Assembly: GCA_040902105.1 (NCBI GenBank)
Contig: JBBDXW010000053.1
Location: 1 to 64,000, forward strand
Direction of reading: 5' to 3'
Origin: IDS-8 sp040902105
GTDB lineage: Bacteria; Pseudomonadota; Gammaproteobacteria; Steroidobacterales; Woeseiaceae
Length of the DNA: 64,000 nt
Positions within the stretch are counted from its first letter, which is position 1. Every line of letters begins with the position of its first letter. Under the pieces are notes generated by a model, which searched no databases, was not told where the DNA came from, and saw only the letters and a list, made by a program, of their open reading frames with translations. Positions 17,284-25,418 of this stretch are shown here, one piece after another. The position numbers were made by a program, and so were the translations under genes.

Positions 17284-18624
17284 CTAACCCGAGGCCGTCT
17301 TTGGCGGCTCCACATGCGAATAATCTATCAGCTTGGATTTGTAGGTCTCACGGGGGAGCGTGCCGTAAGGCACGAGTACAATATCGGTCGTTACCAGGAG
17401 CCGTGAGCGTATCTCATCCATGATGCGTTGCCGCAACCCCTCCGGCGACGTCAGGCAGCTTTTGCCGAGCTCGACGACGACCGGCAGCGGCGGCGATTGC
17501 AGCACGCCCTCCGACTTCGGCCTGACCTGCAGCATCCCCGAAACGTATGGCATGAACTCTTTCAGTATGCTCCGCAGCGCAGACGGGAACAGGTTCACTC
17601 CGCGCACGATCAGCATGTCGTCGGTGCGCCCGATGCAGCGGATTCGCGGTCCGGTCCGCCCCAACGGATTCGGATCCATGTTCACGATCACATGATCGCG
17701 GCTCCTGAAACGCAACAGCGGCATCGCATCACGCGCGAGCGCCGTATACACCAGCTCGCCTTCGGCCCGATGCTCCCAGGGTCTTGGCGCGCCGGTTTCA
17801 GGATCGATCAACTCGACATGCACAAAGCCCCGCGCCATGAAATGCATGCCCTGCCCATCGTCGTCTTCGGCCCAGGCGGACAAGGAGATGTCGCCGATGC
17901 CCATGGACTCGCGCACCTTGCAGCCAAATGCCTCCTCGATGCGCTCGCGGATCAACGGATCGCCCCCACCCGGCTCGCCCGCCGTGATCATGTTCGTGAG
18001 GCCCAGCGTCCGCGTGTCGATGCCCCGTTGCTGGCACCAGTCGATGAGGTGAAGCCCGTAAGAAGGCGTGCAACTGATGCCGGTAGCGCCGAGCTGCTGA
18101 ATAGCTCCGACCAGGCGCTCCGTATTGCCGGTGCCCACCGGAATGACGGTGCAGCCAATCTTGTCGAATCCGTAATACACCGCGCCGGCTACGAATGGAC
18201 CGGCGTTGAAACCGACGGCGATGCGTTGGCCTGGAAGGAAGCCTGCGGCCGTATAGCCGCGCGCCACGTTCGTCGCATAGATTTCGAGATCCTGCCGTGT
18301 CAGTCCGATGTAGCACGGTGCGCCCGTGGTGCCACTCGTGCTGTACACGCGCCGCAGTGCCTCTGGCCGGCAGGCGAGATGGTCCCCAAACGGCGGAACT
18401 GACGCTTGTGTCTTTCTAAGCTCGTCCTTCTCCGTGAACGGCAGGCTCGCGATATCGTCCAGCTCACCGACGTCCTCGGAATTGCGGAATTCGGCCGCTT
18501 CCAGCTTCTTTTGGTAGAAGGGCGAATTGGCGAGTAAATACTCTATCTGCTTCCGATAGCTCTTTCGGTCGATCGCGAACTGTTCCTCGACCGGGCGGGT
18601 TTCGACTGTCTCGTCATACATCAT
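17284..18624 (-). CDS. PaaK-type phenylacetate-CoA ligase family protein
   Basis: The 446-residue product has the adenylate-forming signature YSTSGTTGAPCYIGLT, the GDISLSAW segment near the aryl pocket and the C-terminal subdomain typical of phenylacetate:CoA ligase (IGRTDDMLIVRGVNLFPS). It should activate a carboxylic acid, probably aromatic, to its CoA thioester using ATP. It lies 12 bp after the VOC gene and 4 bp before the MetE-core gene, firmly inside the operon. Confidence 0.88.
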   Translation of the reverse strand: MMYDETVETRPVEEQFAIDRKSYRKQIEYLLANSPFYQKKLEAAEFRNSEDVGELDDIASLPFTEKDELRKTQASVPPFGDHLACRPEALRRVYSTSGTTGAPCYIGLTRQDLEIYATNVARGYTAAGFLPGQRIAVGFNAGPFVAGAVYYGFDKIGCTVIPVGTGNTERLVGAIQQLGATGISCTPSYGLHLIDWCQQRGIDTRTLGLTNMITAGEPGGGDPLIRERIEEAFGCKVRESMGIGDISLSAWAEDDDGQGMHFMARGFVHVELIDPETGAPRPWEHRAEGELVYTALARDAMPLLRFRSRDHVIVNMDPNPLGRTGPRIRCIGRTDDMLIVRGVNLFPSALRSILKEFMPYVSGMLQVRPKSEGVLQSPPLPVVVELGKSCLTSPEGLRQRIMDEIRSRLLVTTDIVLVPYGTLPRETYKSKLIDYSHVEPPKTASG

Positions 18625-18636
18625 GAAGCGGTTGCG

Positions 18637-19179
18637 CTAACGATGGTACGCCTCGTTGTTTGGCGAGTGATCGCCGGCGAGCCATCTCTTCAGCTCACTG
18701 CGCGCCTTGCCGCGCTGCTCTTTGTTTATCTGCTCGACGTTCTCATGGTCGACCGTGAACTCGACGAGCAGCTTCGCCGGATCCATCACGTACAGCGAAT
18801 AGCAATAGCCGTGATTCAGGATGTACGTGTCGGGTGGCTTGTATCCCGCGGCGGCCAGCCGGTCGCGGATACCGTCCTGCGCCTCCTGATCCACCTTCAT
18901 CGCCAGGTGACGGAAAGGCGACAGTGCGAGTTCAGGCCCGAATTCCTTGTGGTCCTCCGGGTCCGCGAACTGGAAGAACGCCAGGCACTCACCGTTGCCG
19001 ATGTCGAAAAAGCAATGCATGTAGGTGCGTTCCTTGCCGAACAGGTCCGCTTTCTCGCACCACGTAGCGGCCAGCGGAAAACCGATAATCCCTTCGTAGA
19101 ATGTCCTGACGGCTTCCATGTCAGTCGTGACATGCGCATTATGGTGCAGCCGGCCGGAAGTTTTTGGTTTCGCGTTCAC
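18637..19179 (-). CDS. VOC family protein (glyoxalase/extradiol dioxygenase fold)
   Basis: The protein shows the first VOC module as LHHNAHVTTDMEAVRTFYEG with a candidate metal His, and the second ending in LYVMDPAKLLVEFTVD with a candidate metal Glu. The fold is shared by glyoxalase I, methylmalonyl-CoA epimerase and extradiol ring-cleavage dioxygenases. The operon context makes a ring-cleavage or isomerase role attractive. The GTG at 19179 is used because GGGAGGA lies six bases upstream; the longer reading from 19209 has no ribosome site. Confidence 0.85.
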   Translation of the reverse strand: MNAKPKTSGRLHHNAHVTTDMEAVRTFYEGIIGFPLAATWCEKADLFGKERTYMHCFFDIGNGECLAFFQFADPEDHKEFGPELALSPFRHLAMKVDQEAQDGIRDRLAAAGYKPPDTYILNHGYCYSLYVMDPAKLLVEFTVDHENVEQINKEQRGKARSELKRWLAGDHSPNNEAYHR

Positions 19180-19211
19180 CAGTGTCCTCCCCTGATCGTG
19201 TCCTTCCACGA

Positions 19212-21446
19212 TCAGAAATGTTTAATAAAGCTCACTCCATATCGCCGTGGCGGTGCCTTGAAGAGGAAGTGCGCTCCCGGCGCCGGGCCGGGTGAGAACT
19301 CACTGTTGTACTCCTCGTCCAGGGCGTTTTTTGCCCACAGCATCAGGGACCAGTTGTCTTCCATGTCCAGGCCTATTCGCACGTCCACCAGGTCCACCGG
19401 GCTCCGCACGGAAAGATTGCCCGGATCCCACCACGTGTCACCGATTTTCTGGTAGTCGATGCGAACGACGCCGTCGGTGTTCAGGCCGAAGACCTCGATG
19501 GGGTAACGGAAGACGCCGCCCAGGTTTATCGTGTATTCCGATACCAGCGGCGCTTGATTACCGACATCTGCAGGGTCGGCAGCTTGCTTGATTTCGCTGT
19601 CGGTATAACCGACACCGAAGTAACCGCTCAAGTAATCGTTGAACTGCGCATTTCCCTCGAGCTCGAATCCCATGTACTCTGTTTCCGGAATGCTGCCGAG
19701 ATTCTGCGTGCTGGTACCCGGGTCGAAGAAGAAGAAATACGCGCCTTCGAAGTCGGTATAGAACGCACTCAAGGAGGTAAAAATACGGCCGCCAGCGAAG
19801 ACCGACTTTACCCCCACTTCGTAAGTGTCGGCTATCTGCTCATCGAAAAGATCCTCGATTCCCGGCTCCGGCACTGCCTCGCCTACGCCTGACTGGTTGA
19901 ACCCGCCGCTACGGAATCCGCGGCTGTAGCCGCCATAGACAGTGACGTCCTCGTTGGGCATGTAGCGCAGCGTAAGCTTCGGCTGCAGATCGCTCCAGGT
20001 CTCCTCGCGCACCGTTCCCGGCACGATCTGGATACCGGTGAAATCGCCGTGCGGCGGTTCTGTGAGAGTCGTGTTCTCACGGGTGTCCTCGTCGTAACGC
20101 AGCGAGACGGCCGCTTCGAACGTGTCGCTCAGGTCCCAGGCCGCCTCGCCGAAGACCGCCCAGGCGAAGTTGTCCTGTCCATCCGCGAGCAGACCGAGCT
20201 GCGGGCTCGGGTCTGTCATGCCGTCGGTGAACACTGAGGGCCTCGGGTCGCGATAGACCGGGAAGACGCCGTTGCCCAGGTCGATCTGGTTGCCGGTCGA
20301 GATAAAGCGGTCGGTCGAGATTCCGTAGGCACCAACGATCCAGCGAAAGCGCTGTTCAGTCGGGGAGGCAAAACGGAATTCCTGGCTCCAGGAATCGGTG
20401 TCGAGGAACTGGGTCTGGCTCAGGTCCACGACAGCTTCGCCGGTCAGGAACCGGATGAAGTCTCCAAATCCGCTCGTCTCGACGTTCAGGAACGATTCTT
20501 CACGCGGCAGGAAACTGAACTGGTCGCCGGTAAGCAACTCTTCAAGATCGTCGTAAGCCGTGATGGACGTGAAAGACCCGTAGTCTCTCTCCCATTCGAG
20601 CTTGAGGCTGAACGTCAACATATCACGCTCGTTGACGCCGGGATTGTTGACGCGAACCGGCAGGCTCGTATCGTCGACTTCGGCTGCGATATTGAAGTAA
20701 AGGGCCTGCGTATCGAGCGCCGATGCGCTGAACCGCAGATCGGCCGAGAACGCATCGGACGGCTCCCACAGCAGCTTCAACCTTCCCGACACGTCTTTGT
20801 AAGGATCGGCTTCCTCGCCCAGGAACGTATTATCGATGTAGCCGTCGGTATCCACGTACGAGCCGGACAAGCGGTACTTCAAAGTATCCGAACTGCCCAC
20901 CGGACCGCTGACAGTGCCGCGGGCGGTGTAACCGGGACCGGAATCAGCGCCGATTTCGAACTTGCCGGCCATTTCGTCGGTGGGTTGCTGAGTAACGATG
21001 GTGATTGCCCCGCCGATTGCGTTTCTCCCGTACAGCGCGCCCTGTGGACCGCGCAGCACCTCGATCTGCTGGATGTCGAACAACTGCTGGTTGAATTGCG
21101 CCGGATTGCTCATCAGCACACCGTCCACCAGCACCGCCACGGACATTTCGCTGTTCCGCGCCTGGGATATTCCGCGAACATTGATAAAGGAGTTGCCCGC
21201 ATTCTGGGTCTGCACCAGGGTGACGTTCGGCGTGAGCCCGATGAAATCGTGCGGCGTCTCGATTCCGGCCGATGCGATCTCTGCCTCGGTAAAGGCTCGA
21301 ACGGAGACCGGACTTTCCTCCAGCGTTTCAGCCCGCTTGCGGGCCGTAACGACGATTTCTTCGAGTGTCTGCGCCTGCGCCAGAACGTCGGTCCCTGCCA
21401 GCGCAGCTGACACCGAAAGCAGGATGACCTTGATCGCCACTTTCAT
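19212..21446 (-). CDS. TonB-dependent receptor, first gene of the catabolic operon
   Basis: The 744-residue protein has a signal peptide (cut after VLAQA), a plug domain with LEEIVVTARKRAETLEESPVSV and IEVLRGPQGALYGRNAIGGAI, and a C-terminal barrel ending in the outer-membrane signature YGVSFIKHF. Receptors of this type import siderophores, vitamins or organic substrates too large for porins. It is the first gene of a six-gene operon ending at the NTF2-like gene, and its promoter shares the intergenic region with the citryl-CoA-lyase-like gene. That region holds two palindromes likely bound by the IclR regulator. Confidence 0.92.
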   Translation of the reverse strand: MKVAIKVILLSVSAALAGTDVLAQAQTLEEIVVTARKRAETLEESPVSVRAFTEAEIASAGIETPHDFIGLTPNVTLVQTQNAGNSFINVRGISQARNSEMSVAVLVDGVLMSNPAQFNQQLFDIQQIEVLRGPQGALYGRNAIGGAITIVTQQPTDEMAGKFEIGADSGPGYTARGTVSGPVGSSDTLKYRLSGSYVDTDGYIDNTFLGEEADPYKDVSGRLKLLWEPSDAFSADLRFSASALDTQALYFNIAAEVDDTSLPVRVNNPGVNERDMLTFSLKLEWERDYGSFTSITAYDDLEELLTGDQFSFLPREESFLNVETSGFGDFIRFLTGEAVVDLSQTQFLDTDSWSQEFRFASPTEQRFRWIVGAYGISTDRFISTGNQIDLGNGVFPVYRDPRPSVFTDGMTDPSPQLGLLADGQDNFAWAVFGEAAWDLSDTFEAAVSLRYDEDTRENTTLTEPPHGDFTGIQIVPGTVREETWSDLQPKLTLRYMPNEDVTVYGGYSRGFRSGGFNQSGVGEAVPEPGIEDLFDEQIADTYEVGVKSVFAGGRIFTSLSAFYTDFEGAYFFFFDPGTSTQNLGSIPETEYMGFELEGNAQFNDYLSGYFGVGYTDSEIKQAADPADVGNQAPLVSEYTINLGGVFRYPIEVFGLNTDGVVRIDYQKIGDTWWDPGNLSVRSPVDLVDVRIGLDMEDNWSLMLWAKNALDEEYNSEFSPGPAPGAHFLFKAPPRRYGVSFIKHF

Positions 21447-21495
21447 TGTTGCTCCCCCATATGTTCTGCAACGGCATTCGGCAGCATGCTATGAT

Positions 21496-21528
21496 TTTCG
21501 CATAGCGAAATCAAATTCGATTAGCGAA
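21496..21528. promoter_or_regulatory. Twin palindromic boxes, probable IclR-family operator
   Basis: TTTCGCATAGCGAAA at 21496-21510 is a perfect 6-3-6 inverted repeat. TTCGATTAGCGAA at 21516-21528 has perfect TTCG/CGAA arms. The centres are 19 bp apart, close to two helical turns. They lie between the divergent TonB-receptor and citryl-CoA-lyase-like genes. IclR-type regulators bind such short palindromes, and one is encoded 1.6 kb away. I found no further copy elsewhere in the cluster. Confidence 0.6.
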
Positions 21529-21551
21529 AAACAAGGCAAGGGAGGCTTTCG

Positions 21552-22322
21552 ATGGCTGACAGGAAAAAGGCTCGCGCCGCCACGGCGATCTGCAAATTCG
21601 ACGCAGACAAGATACTGGTACGGGGCCGGAACCTGGTCGATGAGATCATGGGGAACTACTCCTTCTGCGAGCTGTTGATACTGCAGGCGCTCGGCCGGGA
21701 ACCGACGAAGCTGCAAAGCCGCATCGTCGACGCGGTGCTGGTCACCATCATGGAGCACGGACTGGTCCCGTCGGCCGTCGTTACGCGCCTGACGCACAGC
21801 GGCGCGCCGGAGTCGTTCCAGGGAGCGATCGCGGCCGGACTGCTGGGGATCGGGGACCGTTACGCCGGCACCGCCGCGGAATGCGGCGCCATGCTGGAGC
21901 GTATCGTTGCGGCGCCCGTCGCAGAACGTCCGGGGAAAGCGCGTGAAGAAGTCGCGGCCTGCAGGGAGATGCGCCAGCCCGTGCCCGGCTTCGGACATCC
22001 GGTCCACCAAACCAAAGACCCGCGGGTCGAGCGCCTTCTCGACATCGCAAGGGAGGCCGGCGCCGGCGGGACCTTCATCGATGCAATGGAGCTGCTCGCC
22101 GACAGCGTCCGCAAGGAACTGGCGAAACCTTTGGTGACGAACATCAGCGCGGCCATCGCCGCGGTGCTCGGCGAAGCGGAAATACCCGCCCGCATGATGC
22201 GGGGAATCGTCCTGACGGCGCGTTGCGCGGGCCTGGTCGGTCACCTGCTCGAGGAAATGGGCACGCCGATCGCCGACGATATGTGGCTCGCGGCGAGAGC
22301 GGCCGTCGAGTCCCCGGACTGA
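21552..22322 (+). CDS. Citryl-CoA lyase/citrate synthase-like protein
   Basis: The 256-residue protein is a short citrate-synthase-fold protein, with MEHGLVPSAVVTRL and the active-site segment PVPGFGHPVHQTKDPRVERL. Full citrate synthases have about 430 residues; this length matches stand-alone citryl-CoA lyase-like proteins, which cleave citryl-CoA or malyl-CoA-type thioesters to acetyl-CoA and an oxo acid. GGGAGGC eight bases ahead supports the ATG at 21552. Divergent transcription from the TonB/CoA-ligase operon suggests it performs a late C-C cleavage of the CoA ester. Confidence 0.82.
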   Translation: MADRKKARAATAICKFDADKILVRGRNLVDEIMGNYSFCELLILQALGREPTKLQSRIVDAVLVTIMEHGLVPSAVVTRLTHSGAPESFQGAIAAGLLGIGDRYAGTAAECGAMLERIVAAPVAERPGKAREEVAACREMRQPVPGFGHPVHQTKDPRVERLLDIAREAGAGGTFIDAMELLADSVRKELAKPLVTNISAAIAAVLGEAEIPARMMRGIVLTARCAGLVGHLLEEMGTPIADDMWLAARAAVESPD

Positions 22323-22333
22323 CCGTCGCAACA

Positions 22334-23173
22334 ATGTGGGTCGACGTCGATGGCGGCAGGCTCCACGTCGAGACGGCGGGTCGCGGATCTCCGATTCTGC
22401 TGCTGCACGGTTGGCCGCTGGACCACCGGATATTCGAGCCCCAGATTCGATACCTCGAGCGATTCTTCCATGTCGTCGCGTTCGACCGCCGCGGATTCGG
22501 CCGATCGGAGGCGCCTCCCGATCTCTGCCGGGAACTCGACGACATGGACAGGATCCTTGAAGCTCTCGATTTCCCGACCGTGCACCTGCTCGGCATGTCG
22601 CAGGGTGCCCGGATCGCGCTGCGTTTCGCGATCAGGAGGCCGCGGCGCATTCGATCGCTGATCGTGCAGGCACCGGCGGTCGACGGAATCGCTCTTGACG
22701 AACCCGAATCAGAGCGGATTCCCATCGAGGAATTCGCGAGGCTGGCTCGTGCCGGAAAGATGGACGAGGTGCACAAGCGCTGGCTCGCTCACCCGATGAT
22801 GGCGCTCGGCCCCGGACACGAGCGGGCGCGGCGCCGGGTCGAGGAAATCGTCGCGGGTTACGAGGGCAAGGACCTGCTCGACTACTCACCGGCACGGCAG
22901 GCCTTTCCGCACGACGTACTCGACCGGCTATCGCGATTCGAGCAACGCTGCCTGGTACTGACCGGCGCACGCGAGACCGCGATCCGCCGCGAGCATGCAC
23001 GGAGGCTGCTCGAATCGCTGCCCCGCGGTGAGGAGATCGTGTTCGAGCACAGCGGTCATCTCAGCAATCTCACCGAGGAGCACGCCTACAACCGGCAGGT
23101 CGCGGCCTTCTGCGCAAGGGTTGACGGCGACGAGCAGGACGCGGTCGATTCGGATCGAACGATCAGGAGCTGA
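22334..23173 (+). CDS. Alpha/beta hydrolase
   Basis: This 279-residue hydrolase has the oxyanion motif LLLHGWPLDHRIF, the nucleophile elbow GMSQGA with catalytic Ser, and the catalytic His in FEHSGHLSN near the end. The ATG at 22334 begins 11 bp after the stop of the citryl-CoA-lyase-like gene, so they form one unit. It may hydrolyse an ester or a ring-cleavage product. Its 3' end overlaps the 3' end of the convergent IclR gene by 11 bp. Confidence 0.87.
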   Translation: MWVDVDGGRLHVETAGRGSPILLLHGWPLDHRIFEPQIRYLERFFHVVAFDRRGFGRSEAPPDLCRELDDMDRILEALDFPTVHLLGMSQGARIALRFAIRRPRRIRSLIVQAPAVDGIALDEPESERIPIEEFARLARAGKMDEVHKRWLAHPMMALGPGHERARRRVEEIVAGYEGKDLLDYSPARQAFPHDVLDRLSRFEQRCLVLTGARETAIRREHARRLLESLPRGEEIVFEHSGHLSNLTEEHAYNRQVAAFCARVDGDEQDAVDSDRTIRS

Positions 23174-24014
23174 CGCTCTTGATCGAGTGAACGAGGATCG
23201 GGTAGCGCCTGAGCTCGATCTCGATGCTTTTCGCCGCAGCCAGCAACCGGGGCAGCCGGGTCTTGACCATCTCCACCTGGTTCACGCGCGTCGTCGCGGT
23301 CGAGCAATTGATCGCCGCGAGAATACGGCCGTCGGCGCCGAACACAGGAACGGAGACGGATACGATGCCGTAGTCCAGCTCATCCTGGATCGATGCATAT
23401 CCGTCGCGCCTGCAGCGGTTCAGTATCCGGCGGAGCTTCGTCACCGACGTCAAGGTCTTGTTGGTGAGCTTGTGCATTTTGACTTCGGCAAGGTACTTGT
23501 CGATGTGCTGCTCCGGCTGGTGCGCCAGCAGCACCCGGCCGAGCGACGTCGGATAGGCGGGAAACCGGGTGCCGAAGCCCGCCACGAGCCGGACCATGCG
23601 ATTCGTGGACACGTGTACCAGGTACAGGATGTCGAAATGCGAGAGCACCGCGAGAGACGAACTGTCGCCCGTACGGTCCCGAACCTCCTGCAGATAGGGC
23701 CGGACCACCTCCTCCAGGTTCATGGATTCCAGGAATGCCGACGCAAAACCCATGACCTCCGGCGTCAGCAGGAACAGCTTGCCCTTTCTGCCGACGTAGC
23801 CCAGGTCCACGAGTGTGTTGAGGCAGCGCCGGGCGACAGCAGGGCTGAGCTCGGTCACGACGGCCACCTCGCTCAGTGTCATCTCCGGCCGCTCCTTGGT
23901 GAAGGACCGAAGCACCGACAAACCACGGGCAAGCGTCGTCAGGTACTCGCCCTTCTTTATGGGCTTCTCGTCAGCGGCATTCAAATTGATGGCGTCTCCC
24001 GGAAAACCCGGCAC
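23163..24014 (-). CDS. IclR-family transcriptional regulator
   Basis: The 283-residue protein has an N-terminal winged helix (TLARGLSVLRSFTKERPEMTLSEVA, quoted in part as GLSVLRSF) and a C-terminal IclR effector domain (SSSLAVLSH to ILAAINCS). It is nearest to the PcaR/PobR group that controls aromatic catabolism. It probably regulates the divergent TonB and citryl-CoA-lyase-like promoters through the palindromes at 21496-21528. Its own gene is at the far end of the cluster and converges on the hydrolase gene. Confidence 0.88.
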   Translation of the reverse strand: MPGFPGDAINLNAADEKPIKKGEYLTTLARGLSVLRSFTKERPEMTLSEVAVVTELSPAVARRCLNTLVDLGYVGRKGKLFLLTPEVMGFASAFLESMNLEEVVRPYLQEVRDRTGDSSSLAVLSHFDILYLVHVSTNRMVRLVAGFGTRFPAYPTSLGRVLLAHQPEQHIDKYLAEVKMHKLTNKTLTSVTKLRRILNRCRRDGYASIQDELDYGIVSVSVPVFGADGRILAAINCSTATTRVNQVEMVKTRLPRLLAAAKSIEIELRRYPILVHSIKSVSS

Positions 24015-24091
24015 GTGAGTCCACTGGATGGCGGCATTCTACCAGTACGAATCCCGGCGCTTCGTCGGGGCCTACGGTTGACGGACAAAAG

Positions 24092-24125
24092 CGAATGCTT
24101 CTCATTCAGAAAATCCCTCCGCGGA
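24092..24125 (+). repeat. 34-bp direct repeat, left copy
   Basis: This stretch starting GCGAATGCTTCTCATTC and ending CCCTCCGCGG recurs at 27622-27655 with three mismatches and the same orientation. The pair brackets 3.5 kb holding the DsbA-like gene and most of the broken toxin-antitoxin genes. It could be the footprint of a small mobile element or a shared promoter-region motif. Confidence 0.55.
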
Positions 24126-24242
24126 AGATTCCGACAGGGCCGCATGATCGGGAACAGGCCTTCGGCGGCGTGAACTTACGCTTTCGATTGCCTGTCTCAG
24201 GACGAGGTGTGGCTTGGGTGCAGGAACAAGGGATCGGCAGGC

Positions 24243-24965
24243 ATGAATACGAAGGGATATGCGTTGGCTGCAGTGCTGTTCCTGAGTGCTTCGAGCAACC
24301 CCGAAGAGGTCCACGCGGCGCCGCAATGGATTGAGGGAACCCACTACTTTCGCATTGTGCCAGCGCAGCCAACGCCTGTTGCCGAAGGCAAAGTAGAGGT
24401 GACCGACGTGCTCTCATACGGCTGTCCGGCGTGCAATCAGTTCCTGCCGGTCATGAAGAAGATCGAGTCGAGCCTGCCACCCGACGCCGAGCTCACGCGG
24501 GTGCCTGCATCGTTCAATCCCGCGGAGCAGTGGCCGATGTTTCAGCGCGCCTATTACGCCGCCAAGGCGCTGAACGTGGACGAACAGACTCACCTTGCTA
24601 TGTTCAACGCGGTCTGGACGACCGGCGAGCTGGCAGTAGTCGATCGACGGACCCGCCGGCTCACGAGCCCGCCGCCGAGTATCGAGGACGTAGCGAAATT
24701 CTACGCCCGCAACAGCGACGTGACGGAAGAGCAGTTCCTGGCCGCGGCAAAATCCTTCGAAGTCGCCATCGATATGCGACGTGCGGATCACTGGATCAAG
24801 GCGTGTGGCGTCGACCGCACGCCGTCGATCGTCGTCAACGGCAAATATCGACTGCATGTAGAGTCCGCCGGAGGCACTGATGAGCTGATCGAGCTCGTGA
24901 ACTGGCTAATCGCGCGAGAGAGCAGCGCAGCCGATGCCGCGGCGGCTTCATCCGGATCGAGATAG
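24243..24965 (+). CDS. DsbA-family thiol:disulfide interchange protein
   Basis: The 240-residue product has a signal peptide ending near EEVHA and a thioredoxin-fold domain with the redox motif CPAC at residues 61-64, preceded by DVLSYG. The cis-proline loop is visible as DRTPSIVVNG. E. coli DsbA has CPHC, so the redox potential may differ. It should oxidise or shuffle disulfides of exported proteins. It has no obvious partner nearby and looks like an accessory copy. The start at 24243 removes an upstream extension that would spoil the signal peptide. Confidence 0.88.
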   Translation: MNTKGYALAAVLFLSASSNPEEVHAAPQWIEGTHYFRIVPAQPTPVAEGKVEVTDVLSYGCPACNQFLPVMKKIESSLPPDAELTRVPASFNPAEQWPMFQRAYYAAKALNVDEQTHLAMFNAVWTTGELAVVDRRTRRLTSPPPSIEDVAKFYARNSDVTEEQFLAAAKSFEVAIDMRRADHWIKACGVDRTPSIVVNGKYRLHVESAGGTDELIELVNWLIARESSAADAAAASSGSR

Positions 24966-25119
24966 GCCACCTGCCGGGTATGCTGTCCGCCGATCGTCGA
25001 GGATCTCCCGTCGAGGATCTCCCGATCCGCATCCGTGCCGGCGTCCCGCCGGTGCGCGGCGACAATGACGGGAAAACCTGATGTCATACTAGTCATATGA
25101 GTAGTAAGTGGAGCCGACC

Positions 25120-25344
25120 ATGGGTACGAAGCGAGATGCCGTTCGAGAGAGCGCACAGACGTATCGGATCAAAATGAAGAAGCTGGGATTTCGGCAGGTC
25201 AATCTCTGGGTGCCGGATACTCGCTCACCGAATTTCAAGAAGGAGTGCCGCCGTCAGTCACGGCTGGCTGCAGCCGCCGAGCGATCCGAACAGATCGACG
25301 GGTTATTGAACGGTGCCGCCGGATCGGTGGAAGGCTGGACGTGA
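25120..25344 (+). CDS. MazE-like antitoxin (DUF3018 type)
   Basis: A 74-residue protein with YRIKMKKLGFRQVNLWVPDT followed by a basic and then an acidic segment, matching antitoxins of MazF-like toxins. It looks complete. The toxin frame begins immediately, its GTG overlapping this stop codon, but is cut off after about 11 codons, so the antitoxin is an orphan. Confidence 0.75.
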   Translation: MGTKRDAVRESAQTYRIKMKKLGFRQVNLWVPDTRSPNFKKECRRQSRLAAAAERSEQIDGLLNGAAGSVEGWT

Positions 25345-25418
25345 AACGCGGCGATGTCGTCACAGTTGCCGTGAGCCGGGTAAGCCGTGCTTTGTCGGTT
25401 TGGCGGGGGATTGCTTAA
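25341..25418 (+). pseudogene. Truncated MazF-like toxin
   Basis: The frame starts MKRGDVVTVAV, the standard beginning of MazF-type toxins, and then departs into unrelated residues and stops at 25418. The rest of the about 110-residue RNase is missing. It overlaps the 3' end of the ferritin-like gene on the other strand, which marks the junction of the deletion or insertion. Confidence 0.7.
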
